Assembly: GCA_963681505.1 (NCBI GenBank)
Contig: OY811976.1
Coordinates: forward strand, 10,428,395-10,492,394
From: Eunapius fragilis
Taxonomy: Eukaryota; Porifera; Demospongiae; Spongillida; Spongillidae
Reading direction: 5' to 3'
DNA: 64,000 nt
Part shown: positions 26,174 to 38,786 of the stretch, piece after piece
How the letters are laid out: each line of letters opens with the position of its first letter
Position numbering within the stretch: position 1 is the first letter of the stretch
Program-made: the position numbers and the translations under genes
The notes under the pieces: model-generated
Seen by the model: only the letters and a program-made list of their open reading frames with translations
What the model was told of the DNA's origin: nothing
Database searches by the model: none

Positions 26174-27368
26174 CTAATAGTGGCATGGCGGTGGCGTCGG
26201 TACCGTTGGCAATACATTGAATAGGCGTGTGGTTACTCATTAGGTAACCATTTTTATTCATTGCCAACGATAACCCTGCCAACGGTAGAAATGGTTACCA
26301 ACCCTAGTAACCATTTTTTTTTTGCGCATATCTTTTGTTGCGTAGCTTATGGCTTAAACTGGCTTGGTTTTCTCGATAGACCAGTCACTATAGAATTAGC
26401 CCGTACCTCTTGTTGTGTATCGGATGGTAGTGGCTTGCGCGCTACGACGCCGCTAGCTAATACTCCCCCCTCTCCAGGTGCTGTAGCTCAAATCAATTGT
26501 ACAAGCACAACACACGATCATATATACTAATGCACAAAATTGTTTCGACATTGCACTTCCAGTTCTGCCTCCTCAGGTCCTCCTCTCTCGGGCAACGCGT
26601 CTGGTCACTCGCCATCTGCAATCCTTTACAGTGTAGCTATGAGAAGGTTGGATTAACATAGGACACAGTAAAAAATGAAAACAGCTAGCCAAGCGTTGGC
26701 CATGCGGGCCCAAAAAATTCACTACCACACAGCTATGCGGACCCATGGGACACCAACAATTCATTATCACACTCCCTGTGTGTACGGCACCCACGGTACG
26801 GTCGAACATGCCATGTGGACTGTTCGACCCGGCTTACCCATGCGGACCAATGGGCCACTCTAACAAGCGTTACCACGGGTTAGGGAGGCATGAAGCACTC
26901 TATACCAAATCAACTGTTCAAGCGTTAGCCATGGTGCAGCTTGAAACACTGTTACAAATCATTACCAACACCCTGTTCAAGGGCTAACCATACGGGCCAT
27001 GCGGGCTATGTGGACCCATGGGACACATGCACTTACGCTGCGCTTATAAGTTATAACTTGTAGAAACACAGCCACATACAATACACGCACGCACCACAAA
27101 GCAAATTCTCCTGTACACAAAGCTAGAACGAGCGTATTGTAACATGCCAACACATGTACTAGTGTAACTACCGTCAGCCTATTGTAACACGCCAATACTT
27201 AAACTGACTGGCACAACCAACTGTATTACTTCCATACTGCCATACATCATTATTCGGCATGAATAAGATTAGGTTACTCTTTGGGTGCTCGTCATGAATG
27301 TAATTAGGTTCCTTTGTCATGGCATATCTCAAAAGCTGTTTCCTACCCTACAATTGTATCATTTATAC
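26174..27368. repeat. 1.2-kb tandem duplication, copy 1
   Basis: A 1195-bp unit opening with the 132-bp dispersed repeat (26174-26305), then a T-run, a T/G-rich segment and non-coding DNA. Copy 2 follows directly. A ~60-residue frame near 26340-26530 is conserved between copies, but the copies are too similar for this to be evidence of selection. Confidence 0.9.
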
Positions 27369-28540
27369 CTAATAGTGGCATGGCGGTGGCGTCGGTACCG
27401 TTGGCAATACATTGAATAGGCGTGTGGTTGCTCATTAGGTAACCATTTTTATTCATTGCCAACGATAACCCTGCCAACGGTAGAAATGGTTACCAACCCT
27501 AGTAACCATTTTTTTTTTTGCGCATATCTCTTGTTGCGTAGCTTATGGCTTGACCTGGCTTGGTTTTCTCGATAGACCAGTCACTATAGAATTAGCCCGT
27601 ACCTCTTGTTGTGTATCGGATGGTAGTGGCTTGCGCGCTACGACGCCGCTAGCTAATACTCCCCCCTCTCCAGGTGCTGTAGCTCAAATCAATTGTACAA
27701 GCACAACACACGATCATATATACAAATGCACAAAATTGTTTCGACATTGCACTTCCAGTTCTGCCTCCTCTGGTCCTCCTCTCTCGGGCAACGCGTCTGG
27801 TCACTCGCCAGCTGCAATCCTTTACAGTGTAGCTATGAGAAGGTTGGATTAACATAGGACACAGTAAAAAATAAAAACAGCTAGCCAAGCGTTGGCCATG
27901 CGGGCCCAAAAAATTCATTACCACACAGCTATGCGGGCCCAACAATTCAGTATCACACTCCCTGTGTGTACGGCACCCACGGTACGGTCGAACATGCCAT
28001 GTGGACTGTTCGACCCGGCTTACCCATTCGAACCAATGGGGCACTGTAACAAGCGTTACCATGGGTTAGGGAGCACTCTATACCAAATCAACTGTTCAAG
28101 CGTTAGCCATGGTGCAGCTTGAAACACTGTTACAAATCATTACCAACACCCTGTTCAAGAGCTAACCATACGGGCCATGCGGGCTATGTGGACCCATGGG
28201 ACACATGCACTTACGCTGCGCTTATAACTTGTAGAAATACAGCCACATACAATACACGCACGCACCACAAAGCAAATTCACCTATACACAAAGCTAGAAC
28301 GAGCGTATTGTAACATGCCAACACATGTACTAGTGTAACTACCGTCAGCCTATTGTAACACGCCAATACTTAAACTGACTGGCACAACCAACTGTATTAC
28401 TTCCATACTGCCATACACCAATATTCGGCATGAATAAGATTAGGTTACTCTTTGGGTGCTCGTCATGAATGTAATTAGGTTCCTTTGCCATGGCATATCT
28501 CAAAAGCTGTTTCCTACCCTACAATTGTATCATTTATACC
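27369..28540. repeat. 1.2-kb tandem duplication, copy 2
   Basis: Follows copy 1 without spacer. It is slightly shorter because of small deletions near 27940 and 28070. It also opens with the 132-bp dispersed repeat (27369-27500). Confidence 0.9.
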
Positions 28541-29112
28541 TTTAGTCACTTGGCGAAGGCTATCCGTGCTACGACGATGGGCATGTCAGAACTTCTTCAT
28601 GTGAATAGGAGGGCCAGGACCAACCACCCGCCAACCCAACAGACTTTGAATAGTACGAGGCACACCCACGCCGAACTAGGGCATTCCTACAGTTTAGGTT
28701 CCGGCGATTAAATTCACGAGCATTGAAAGGTTTCGAGGTCCAACGGCTGATTTAGACATTATGAATATAATTATAGTCGTAAGGCAGTAAGGCTTCCTGC
28801 TTGATGCTGAGCACGCGAGCAAATGCTATTTTACCGCCAAAACTTTAAAACCTTGCTCGGGGTCTACAATTCAGGATAGCCCACAAAACCACAACGGCAC
28901 ACCACAAACCCCGATGCCGCTGCCGCTGGTATCACTCACAACCACAATCATGGTCTCACGCAGTACCTTCGAATTTTTGTCACGTACACGCAGCGCGCCA
29001 CCATCTTGTTTCCGATCCCAACGTGTACGGCCTCGAAGGGAGCGCTAAGACTGCATGGCTGCTTAGATGCTATTGCCCACAGAGCACTATATTATACAAC
29101 GCTGAAGTCTAA
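28541..29112. other. Unique spacer with a GC-richer CpG segment
   Basis: Bases ~28880-29060 are locally GC- and CpG-richer and contain, on the minus strand, AAGATGGTGGCGCGC, which resembles a YY1-type core-promoter motif. No convincing first exon follows on that strand, so no promoter is annotated. Confidence 0.35.
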
Positions 29113-29733
29113 AAACTAATATTAGCGATATTACAATTTATGTCACGTGAGCATGTCGTATATTTATTGTGGCCAATTACAGGTGATACACTGATGTAAT
29201 GCAATTTATAAACATAGCAAAGGGTGTTTCTTTTCCATGCTGTTTCCTCCAAGCAAACTCTACAAGGTACGTTGGGAATAGGTCCGAAGAGGTTCCGTAC
29301 ATCCTCTTGTACTTCTTCTTTGCATGCGCCCAAGTACTCTCGGGTGTGCATAAGTTGTGTATTACAAATAATCGTTCAAATACTTGACACAGAGGTAGTG
29401 CTTTTATACCGATGCTGCATGTAATTATAATGTGAGATCCAGTATATCCCATGAAGGGTTTTGAATAGACCCTTTGTGAATAGTCTTTTCCTGTCGCACG
29501 TCTATTTAGTGTTAATATTGGGTTTGAAGTACTGCTACTTAATTATTTCATCCAAGCATAGTATAGAAGGCTTCGGAAAGTTTACCTTATAATAGCTACA
29601 TGCTCACGTGACATAAATTATAATGTCGAGTAGAACGCTAATATTAAGTAGCAGCAGCACTTCAAACCCAATATTAACACTAAATAGATGTGTGACAGGA
29701 AAAGACTATTCACAAAGGATCTATTCAAAACCC
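29113..29733. repeat. Overlapping inverted-repeat complex
   Basis: Two inverted repeats interlock. 29115-29156 pairs with 29598-29648 (core ATTTATGTCACGTGAGCATG). 29456-29545 pairs with 29640-29733 (~90 bp, ~95% identical). The right arm of the second ends exactly where the third 1.7-kb repeat begins. It could be a MITE or composite foldback element. Confidence 0.75.
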
Positions 29734-29734
29734 T

Positions 29735-31347
29735 GACCCCCGCACTTGATGCGTATGGCCCAGATGCAATACATTGCGTATTGCGGTTGGTCCCTCATCG
29801 AGGGACCAATATTATTCATACGCATCTGTGCCTTGCATCGGCGCTAATGGTCCCTCGAATCCCGTTTATCGCTCCGTACACGCGAGGGACCACTTGCTCG
29901 TGCCCATCTCGCAAGAAGTGAAACAGTTGTAAAGAGCGAGGGCAAGCGTCTACAGACTCCCCATGCATCGACAGGTCTAGACCGAACTTTGTACTCGTCT
30001 ATTGAACGCAGTTGTAAAGAGCGAGGGCAAGCGTCTACAGACTCCCCATGCATCGACAGGTCTAGACCGAACTTTGTACTCGTCTATTGAACGCAGTTGT
30101 AAAGAGCGAGGGCAAGCGTCTAGAGACTCCCCATGCATCGACAGGTCTAGACCGAACTTTGTACTCGTCTATTGAACGCTCGTCTTCACTTCCGTCGAAG
30201 GTGCGTCCCTATAATCACTATTTTGTACAACGTGTCTGCCGTGCCATGTTCAAGCGTCTAACACATCTGCCGTACCATGTACCAAGTTAGTACACGTCTG
30301 CCGTGCTATGTGCTATCTTCAAACGCATTTGCCGCGTCGGTTCTACACATATGGCCGATATGGCTTGTCACCCCGTCTTATATGTCTATACACCAAGCCT
30401 CCCACACGACTGGCGATAGATCTGCAAGCTTAGTTCACATCTACAGTGTCATTTTCAATCTTCGTTAGCATCTGCCGCGCGAGTCAAACACACTTCCGTA
30501 ACCCCCCCCCCCCCCCCCCCCCACCCACGCTCACGTAGGTTTGGTTTTGATACAAGCTTTGTTCTATTAACCAAGCCTCACACACGACTGGCATGCCATG
30601 TAAAAGCTTACTCCATATCTGCCGTGCCATGTGCAATCCTCACACACGTATGCAGCGCGAGTCAACCGCACTACACACACACATACACACACATACACAC
30701 ACACACACACACATGGCCTTGCCACATAGCTTCGTTGATATACCAACATGCCTGAGGCAGACTAAATTTCTTTACTCCTACAAAAAAATAAATATAGGCC
30801 TAAATTATTTTGTCAAGGCCAATAGGGCCTTCCTTAAAAATCACACACAGTTGCCATGGCAGTTTTAAAAAAAAGTTACACAAAACGAAGGTGCACATGT
30901 GGGGATCCCAAACATTTCAGGTTGTGCCACTTTCTACCGCCTGCTATTTACAACCTTAGTTCACATCTGCCGTGCCCCATGTTTCCTAGTATACTTACAT
31001 TCGCTTACATAGCCACGGGTACGCATACATAGCCATGGGGCAAGCTTACGTGGTCACGGGTATACTTGCATTCGCTTACATAGCCACGGGTACGCATACA
31101 TAGCCATGGGGCAAGCTTACGTGGTCACGGGTATACTTGCATTAGCTTACATAACCACGGGTACGTAGCCTTTACAACAGACATGGGTACCCTCGTTCAA
31201 ATCCATACATACTACGCCGTCAGCGTTCTAGGTCACGGGCACACATCAACAAGCTATCATTCATACGAGAAAAGCTTAGAGTCACGACACCACTTATGCC
31301 TTCCGTTCGTTTGGCTGCCAATTGAAAATCAATTGATTTAATTGACA
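29735..31347. repeat. 1.7-kb repeat, copy 3, left part
   Basis: Matches 13541-15146, including the 85-bp triplet (29924-30178), the C-run (30503) and the (CA)n tract (30674). It is interrupted at 31347 by a 2049-bp insertion and resumes at 33397. Confidence 0.92.
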
Positions 31348-31630
31348 CAAGTGATAAAAACATTCTCTATGCGAGAAGGTTGGTGGTATATAGGAATCAA
31401 AGGCGGTGGTGGTGTAAAAAGCAAGGGAACAAGGATTGTGATTGAAAAGGAAAAATGAAATAGACCTATATTAGCACACACAGTTAAACATGACGACATG
31501 CTGCTAATATAGGTCTATTTCATTTTTCCTTTTCAATCACAATCCTTGTTCCCTTGCTTTTTACACCACCACCGCCTTTGATTCCTATATACCACCAACC
31601 TTCTCGCATAGAGAATGTTTTTATCACTTG
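31348..31630. repeat. Perfect 129-bp inverted repeat (foldback)
   Basis: Arms 31348-31476 and 31502-31630 are complementary over their whole length, separated by a 25-nt loop. As DNA or RNA this would make a very stable hairpin. It forms the left end of the Helitron-like insertion. Confidence 0.93.
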
Positions 31631-31807
31631 TTTCCTACATTTTTTGGTAGATTTAGTATTGTATTTAGTTCTTGAAAAGTAACCATGTAGCAAGAATGTC
31701 AAATGACAGTTTTATTTTAGAATCTCGTGGCCATGCAATTTTTTGAGGTGTGGGTGTACCATTAAAACACACAGTATTACTATTTAAACAATAAGTATAC
31801 AAGTATT

Positions 31808-31959
31808 TCATTTATAACCCAGGAGCATGTCATCTTGTATAGGATATACTGCTGTATATTCTGGACCAGGATATACTTCTGTATATCCAGGATATATAGC
31901 AGGTAGAGCAGGTGGAGCTAATCCTGCAGCTGGACATGGAACCACTCCTGGACCTGGAC
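31808..31959 (-). other. Possible terminal exon inside the insertion
   Basis: A ~50-codon frame on the strand of the element, rich in Pro, Gly and Tyr (PGYTEVYPGPEYTAVYP) and ending with a TGA at 31808-31810. It is preceded by a CTGTTTCAG that looks like a 3' splice site. The regular residue pattern suggests captured or element-encoded protein. No family is recognised. Confidence 0.3.
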
Positions 31960-32270
31960 CTGAAACAGGTGATTTAAACAACCATTAGTTAAAACAAATC
32001 CTCCACTGGCAAGTGAAGCCATATAATACATCAGACAAAGATTACATGTACCCACTGATCTCACGCTATTATCAGATAAACCACAATACGTTGTCATCAG
32101 CAACTTTGATACTATTAGATATAAATTATGCACCACAATACACATTAACATTATTACGAAATTATTGTCAGCGAACAGCGTGCACATATTTCAAACAACA
32201 GCACGGAGAGAGATGCAATATCTTCCGCTGTAACTGTTGCATAAAATATTTTAGCGATACACTTTTCATG

Positions 32271-32400
32271 CTATAATTTATGTCCAGATCCAACATTCAT
32301 GGTGTAACGCACCTTCGGGGTGGTCGCTTTGATGGTCCTTTCAGTAGCGCGCTTGACACCTTGTCGTGTCTTGTATTGCACTCGTTTGGCATATCTGTAG
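32271..32400 (-). other. Possible basic exon inside the insertion
   Basis: An open frame on the element's strand giving a Lys/Arg/Thr-rich peptide (containing KRATERTIKATTPKVRYTM) and ending in TAG. The composition is coding-like, but splice sites are ambiguous and there is no recognised family. Confidence 0.25.
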
Positions 32401-33105
32401 GTGTACGAGTGGCTAGTTGTTGCCGGGTTTTTTTTCTGTAAGGGCGGTGGTGTGGGGGAGACACATTCTAATTGGAGCCTCTTGCTTCACATTATCTGCT
32501 GTAGACTGTATACCGTAGTATCAGATCGCGTATGTAGTTCCACCGACAGAATTCGAAAGTTATGCTATATAAGAAGCTATAGTATAGAAATCAATTCGGT
32601 CAAAACAATTATATGCGATAGTGTCGGGTACTTACGTGTATGGTAGTTTTGGCTTTCATTTCAAGCTGCGTAACGAATGATAAGAGTTGTAGAGTAACGC
32701 ACAGGCGTCATGCAGAAAATGATACCTTGAATATTCGTCAGGAGCCTTCCTATAACGTTATCGCTGCTCCATTCCGTTTCTCAACCATTTGGCATTATGG
32801 TTGGACATTTATACATGGAGCCGTAGGGACCCGAAAAGGCTCTTGGATTCAGTGCGTATACCTCTTCCACAGCGTGCGGGAATATTAAGAATTTGAATCA
32901 CGCCCACGACACGTGGCTATTATTGCATTTAAAAATAGCTACTGATGTAATTGGGTATTTTTAACCGAATACCAAATGAGGTACTATTCGCTTTAGTTAA
33001 TTGCCCGAACAGTTAGGCGTCTAACAGACCCCCGAAGATAACCTGTGGACGCATCCTGAAGCGATTGGTACACTTGGCGTGCTTTACAAACGTTCCTGTC
33101 GTGAG

Positions 33106-33351
33106 TTATACTCTCCGGAAGGAAGAAGAAGAAGAAGAATAAGAAGCCGACGGAGGAGAAATTTTAGGTGGGACTGGGTACGGACGATGGGGACGAGTAT
33201 TTTTGTTCTCTAAAAGTACACCGTCTTGTGACACAAATACAACGCAGAACTGTTGTCCTTTTTTATATCGCTCGAATGCCACTAAGAGCGAAGTGACCCG
33301 ATTCTTAAATGTCCCGCTAGACGTGAGTGACGTTTTTTTAATGACATTCAT
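33106..33351 (-). CDS. Small hypothetical protein at the 5' end of the insertion
   Basis: An 81-codon frame with an ATG start, beginning ~45 nt inside the hairpin end of the element and on the same strand. The N-terminal half is mixed and compact (FKNRVTSLLVAFERYKKGQQ); the C-terminal half is Pro/Ser-rich with a serine run. It may be a real first exon or chance. No family recognised. Confidence 0.3.
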   Translation of the reverse strand: MNVIKKTSLTSSGTFKNRVTSLLVAFERYKKGQQFCVVFVSQDGVLLENKNTRPHRPYPVPPKISPPSASYSSSSSSFRRV

Positions 33352-33396
33352 GATACTGTTGGATTCCTATATGGAACCTACTCGCGTAGGTTCCGA

Positions 33397-33490
33397 TACA
33401 TGTATGGTCCGGGCACGACTAAAATTATTTGTTTATCATCTTCGAGTGACTCGCGTTTTGGGCCCAGTGTTGTACTGTGCAACGAATCCT
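33397..33490. repeat. 1.7-kb repeat, copy 3, right part
   Basis: The last 94 bp of the 1.7-kb unit after the insertion, matching 15147-15240. Confidence 0.9.
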
Positions 33491-36400
33491 TGTGTTAGCG
33501 CCAGGTATACGATGATTATATTTGTATGGTTGCTCTGAACAGAGCAGTAATTGTTCAGCACGAATGTCATTTACGGGTGTCTATTTTACTAACATCAAGG
33601 CTTGACGTAGTGTACAATAGGTTCAAAGCGCCACTGCATTAGGACGTGTTGTTGGAAGATTGCGTTGTGCTCTGGCGTATCGTAAGCACCATATAGGACC
33701 AATTGCTGCATCAAGCAGACCTCTAGTTACGAGGCAGACCATCCAGCGCGTACACACTGCACACGCACTCCACACAGATATAAGCTTTGCCCCTCACCTT
33801 TTAAAAACCCTCACGTCACTACAATAAGCAGCCTGTACGCTCGCTACCTACCAATCTAATCCTTAAAATTTGAATTTGAAATAGTTACTTATTAATAATT
33901 CCTTTTAATGCACTTTGTAGCGATTGGCCTTGGTAGCAGAGCTGAGCTGTTTAAACAGGTACCAAGGGTGGGATATACGTGCCGCACATTTCTGAAGGTG
34001 AACAGGGGTACGCGGGAGAGTGTACAACCTATTCCGGAATACAATGCGCGAGTCCCTTTATGTACAACCACTCGATACTTTGAAATTTGCCATAGACTTG
34101 CCTTACACCTTTCATCCTTTAGAAATGTGTGGCAAAGGAGCGAGGACAGACTGCCCACGCAAGACCGAACTTTGTTCTCGTCTATTGAACATCCATCGAG
34201 GTACGTTCCTAATTACTTATTTGTACAACGTCCGCACATATGGCCGTTGATACAAGTTTTTTCTATTACCTAAGCTTCCCACACGACTGGCGTGCCACAA
34301 ACGAGCTTAATTCACATCTGCTGGGTCACGTTCAATATTATATCCCTAAGACGTGCGATTCAAACGCACTACCGTACCTACCTTGTCACCTAAATTAAGT
34401 CGTTGTCCATTAATTAACCAGGCTTCACTCACGCGTGTGGCGTGTCTTTTACCAGCTAGCTTCATACCTGCAGTGCCATGTATAATTTGAACACACGTAT
34501 GCAGCGCTAGTAAAAAGCACTACAGTACCTGCATATGGCCTTGTCACTTAGCTAAGGTTACGTGTGCTGCCACGATGGGCTTGTTAGAACGTCTTGATGC
34601 ACTAAGGGAAGGACCAACCACCCGCCAACCCACCCAACAGACTTACAAATTTTCCTTGCATAAATTCTATTGAAGTGCACATACTGGAACTACATCATTT
34701 TAAGTGTACACTGTATTACATGTCCTTAGTATGTGAAGAAACATCGCACTGCGAATTAAAACAACTTGCAATTAGCAAACGACTTAAACAGATTTGTTGA
34801 CTTAATTACATTCATACTGATGAACCCACAACTGCTTCGTAAGGTTAATACATCGCTATAAATAGACAAATCGATTGTATTTCATTTATACCAGCGAGGC
34901 CCGGGAACAAAGTACCGCCAAGGTTCATAGCATTATGGCTTTGGGTCCGCTATGTTCCTCCCATAGCAGGGGTTTTCTTAAGCGTTTTTATTTTTGTGTA
35001 TCGCAACAATATATTTATTTTATCTCCAGTGTGTTTTACAGTTACCTTACAAAGGCTAGGTGCCCCCGCATCACTACTTTTGTACGTCTGCCTGCCGTGC
35101 CATGTACAAGCTTTGTACACATCTGCCGTGCCACGTGCAATCCTTAACTGTGTTTGCAGTGCCGATTCTAATGCACAACCCCCCCCACCCCACATACACA
35201 CATACTGCCTTGTCTATTATCCAAGCTTTACACACGACAGGCGTGGCACGTAAGCTTAATGACATCTTTAATCATGCCGATTCTAACGCACTACCCCTCC
35301 ACTAGCTTAACAAATTACTGGCATGCCATGTAAAAGCAATATCAGCCGTACCCAATCTTCGTACACGTCTGCCACGTGATTGAAATGCACTACCCCCACC
35401 ACCACACAAACACACGCACGCACACGCTCATATATGTCACGTAGCCTTTGTCATGGATACAGATACACGCTTTGAACATGCCTAAACGGCAGACCGTGTA
35501 TATGTATTTACCCCTACTAAAAATTTACTTACTACCATGCGTTGCTCTATTGTTTTGATAAGGCCACTAGGTCCTTCCTTAAAATCACACATATTTGCCA
35601 TGCAGTGCAGTTAAAAATAGTACACAAAAAAAAGGTTTCCAATTTTTTTGATTTTGGCTCTTACAAAGGTTCTAAGTAAAAAGATATGTAGGAAAATAAC
35701 AATATGCATGAATTCTTTGGGTAACCAACACATACCTATACTTGTATGTAAGATACACTGTAGATGTACGCATTATAAGAATCTGCTGTGCTATATAGGT
35801 AACACCTACTCGCGAGATTACTGTGCCAGGCAGAGAGACCTTATAAGTTTACAGTAGTAATAAATTTAATTTAAACGAGAGACTCATTAACTTATAAGTA
35901 CCCTATGGGCGGTCCTGTTTGAATTGGTTCAAATACATTGTACCAAATACATAATGGTATTCGGTCCCATCTCACCCAAAATAAGATCTATTAAGATGTA
36001 ATAGTTTTGAACACAAATGTCAAGTCTGTTGTCAATAGCTTCAGAGGGTTATGCACACATGCATTATAATTGACACATTGTGGTCTGCTTAAATATATGG
36101 GAACCACCATAACAATAAGATTTATTGAAGCAATAAAATTAATAGTTGGTACTTGTAGGTTATTATAAATATTTTCTTCTACGTTTCCAGGTGGACCAGC
36201 AGTGCTTTGAAGGCATGCATCATTTTTGACCCTCATCTGAAAAAAAAAAAAAAATTATCACCAAGTGGGAACAAAATACAGCCATGCAAACAGGCAAATA
36301 TGAAGGTGACATTGAAGCAGTGGCTATTGCAAAGTAGGGTTGGTAAGTACATAATTATACTAAGACAAATTGCCTTGCTTGCATAATTCTCACCTCCCCT

Positions 36401-38786
36401 TTGTACTGTGGCTATAGACTTGCATTTAAAAAGTTTACACCGTCACAGGCACACTTGCACTGTCAAGGGTACATTTATGCTAACTTTACACTGCCTTGGG
36501 CACACCTGCAAAAAAGCTCTAACGGTCTACACTAATGTTGCACACTTACACTGCTTCAAAAATGCTTTTAGCATTACGGGCAACACTTAAAATAAATAAC
36601 AATGCTATTGGACAAGCTTGTACTCCCATGCGGCATTTGCAGTGCCTTTAGCAGCTTAAATGTAGCCACGGGGCACCTGCAATGCTTTGTAAAGGCATAC
36701 ATAGGCACGGGGACACTTATACAAGCTAGCAATGTCAAAATTGGTTATGGGAGGAAGCTGAGTGGACCCAGAGCCATAATGCTCAGTACCTTGTGTAGCC
36801 GTTAACCTCCCACTACAATTTCCAATTATAGATATGCCATTATGTAGTGGTAACATAACCTTCCAGTGCAATTGTGGGTTGGTAACAAAAAATGAAATAT
36901 TGAATTATTTAAGTGGCTTGTACTTGTATACAATGGCTGCACAATGTAAACACGTAGACCATTATACAAATGACTGCCTATATACGGGCTTATGCACTAA
37001 GTTTGGCCTTTAATATTAACCAAGCCTCACACACGACTGGCATGCCATGTAAAAGCTTACTCCATATCTGCCGTGACATGTGCAATCTTCACACAAGTAT
37101 GCAGCGCGAGTAAAATGCACTACACACACACACAACTCACACACACACAACACACACACACACATATGGCCTTGTCATATAGCTTAGTTGATACACCAAC
37201 ATTCCTGGGGCAGACTTAATTTCTTTACTCCTACTAAAAATAATACAGGCCTAGATTATAATTGTTTGATTTTGTCAAGGCCACTAGGGCCTTCCTTAAA
37301 AATCACACACATTTGCCATGGCAGTTAAAAAAAAAAGTTCACGAATAAAAATAAACAAAGGCACACATGTATAAAAAGGATCCCAAACATTAAAGGTTGT
37401 GCCTCTCACAATGTACAACCTGGATAAAGAAAGTGAATAGTAATATATAAATATAAGTGAATTTATTCTCACACAAGCACACATACACATTCATATACAC
37501 ACACACACAGACACACACACACACACACACACACAAATACTAAATTATTTATGGGTGCTATAACATATTATGCAGCAAACAGCTTACGGGTCTAGGCCTA
37601 TGTACTACTTATCACAGTGTACGATGTATTATATACATCTATCAATGGTGCACACTGAGACCTATAGTAGTTAAATTAATTTTAGTTTGAGGTAGATTAG
37701 CTTAAGCACCCTATGGTCCTATTTCAATTGGTTTTAATATATTGTAACACTCATGTAAGCACTACCAAATACATAATGGTATATTACTGCCCAAAGCATT
37801 TAGCAATTGTGCCATCAGTTAGTTACTACAAGTGGCCATAGCATTAAAATGAAAAAAAAAATGTGGAGGCAAGTACCTCACTGAGTCAAGGTTGGGTATG
37901 GGGGAAAGCTGAACGGACCCAAGGCCATAAATGCCAAATAATCTATTCGTTTTTGCGGCTGGCATTTAATGTTGTCTGCTTTATCCAGCCAATAAAAGAA
38001 TAATCAGTCAGGATCAGTTTCACACAAGTTTTAGCACACACATCTCAGCACTTGTAAGTTTATCATCCTCATCCGCTAGCTGGTACAGTACACTTGCAAT
38101 GCTTTGTAAATAGCCACGGGACATTTGCAATGGGTGCACCTGCAATGCCTTACAAAAATATTACATAGCAATAGCTACACTTGCAATTGTACACCTGCAA
38201 TGCCTTGCAACAGGTACACTTGCAGCCTTTAATATAGCCACAGGGACACTTGCAATATGCCTTATAAAAGCTTAAATAGCCACGAGGACACTTACATGAA
38301 GCTTACAGACTTGCGCGGGCATGCACAACTAAGACACTAGCCACCATTACCATACCAAGCTTCTACACACTTATACATAGGTTTAGAAGCTTTACAGGCC
38401 CACGGACACACAGTTACCTGCAAGGTACCATTAACTCTCTACCATAAGCGTGTCCAATGGGACATACTTATGCTTGGGATCGTACTCAAGGTTGCTGATG
38501 AGGTCAAACATTCGTAAAGCCACTTTCCATGCAGTAAATCTCATAGCCATTCTATTGTAACAGTATACATTTTTTTGTACTTGTATAGTACAAGTACAAA
38601 TAGCCGTTTGTGTATAACTAAGATGTTTATGTATACTACACGATTTCAGGTATTAGTGTTAGTTGCAATTAAATAATTATGTATACCATTATAGTAATAC
38701 CTCTTTAAAATAAAAGCAATTATATGATATGCTCAGCCAAAATGCACCTTAAAAAACAAGTGCACATGCTTATTACAAAAGGGAGT
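33491..38786. repeat. Segmental duplication, right copy, near-identical part
   Basis: Partner of 15241-20538. Non-coding throughout. Differences are isolated substitutions and microsatellite length changes, e.g. the (CA)n tracts at 37120-37164 and 37495-37534. Confidence 0.9.

Larger units (their letters stand above)
31348..33396 (-). mobile_element. Helitron-like insertion with terminal hairpins
   Basis: The two other copies of the 1.7-kb repeat show the uninterrupted site TTGACA|TACATG; here 2049 bp separate A and T with no target duplication. Read on the minus strand, the element starts TCGGAACCTACGCGAGTAGG (a 9-bp-stem hairpin at 33373-33394) and ends TATCACTTG after a short TTCTC..GAGAA hairpin. 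Insertion between A and T, a TC start and subterminal hairpins fit Helitrons; the end CTTG differs from the usual CTRR. No Rep/helicase is visible, so it would be non-autonomous. Its left end is doubled as a 129-bp inverted repeat. Confidence 0.6.

Noticed and set aside
26261-27852. A ~60-residue frame shared by the two 1.2-kb copies
   Set aside because: Copies are too recent to show selection, and the frame crosses the T-run and the dispersed repeat.
28975-29020. YY1-like AAGATGGTGGC promoter motif
   Set aside because: One mismatch to the usual core, and no credible exon downstream on that strand.
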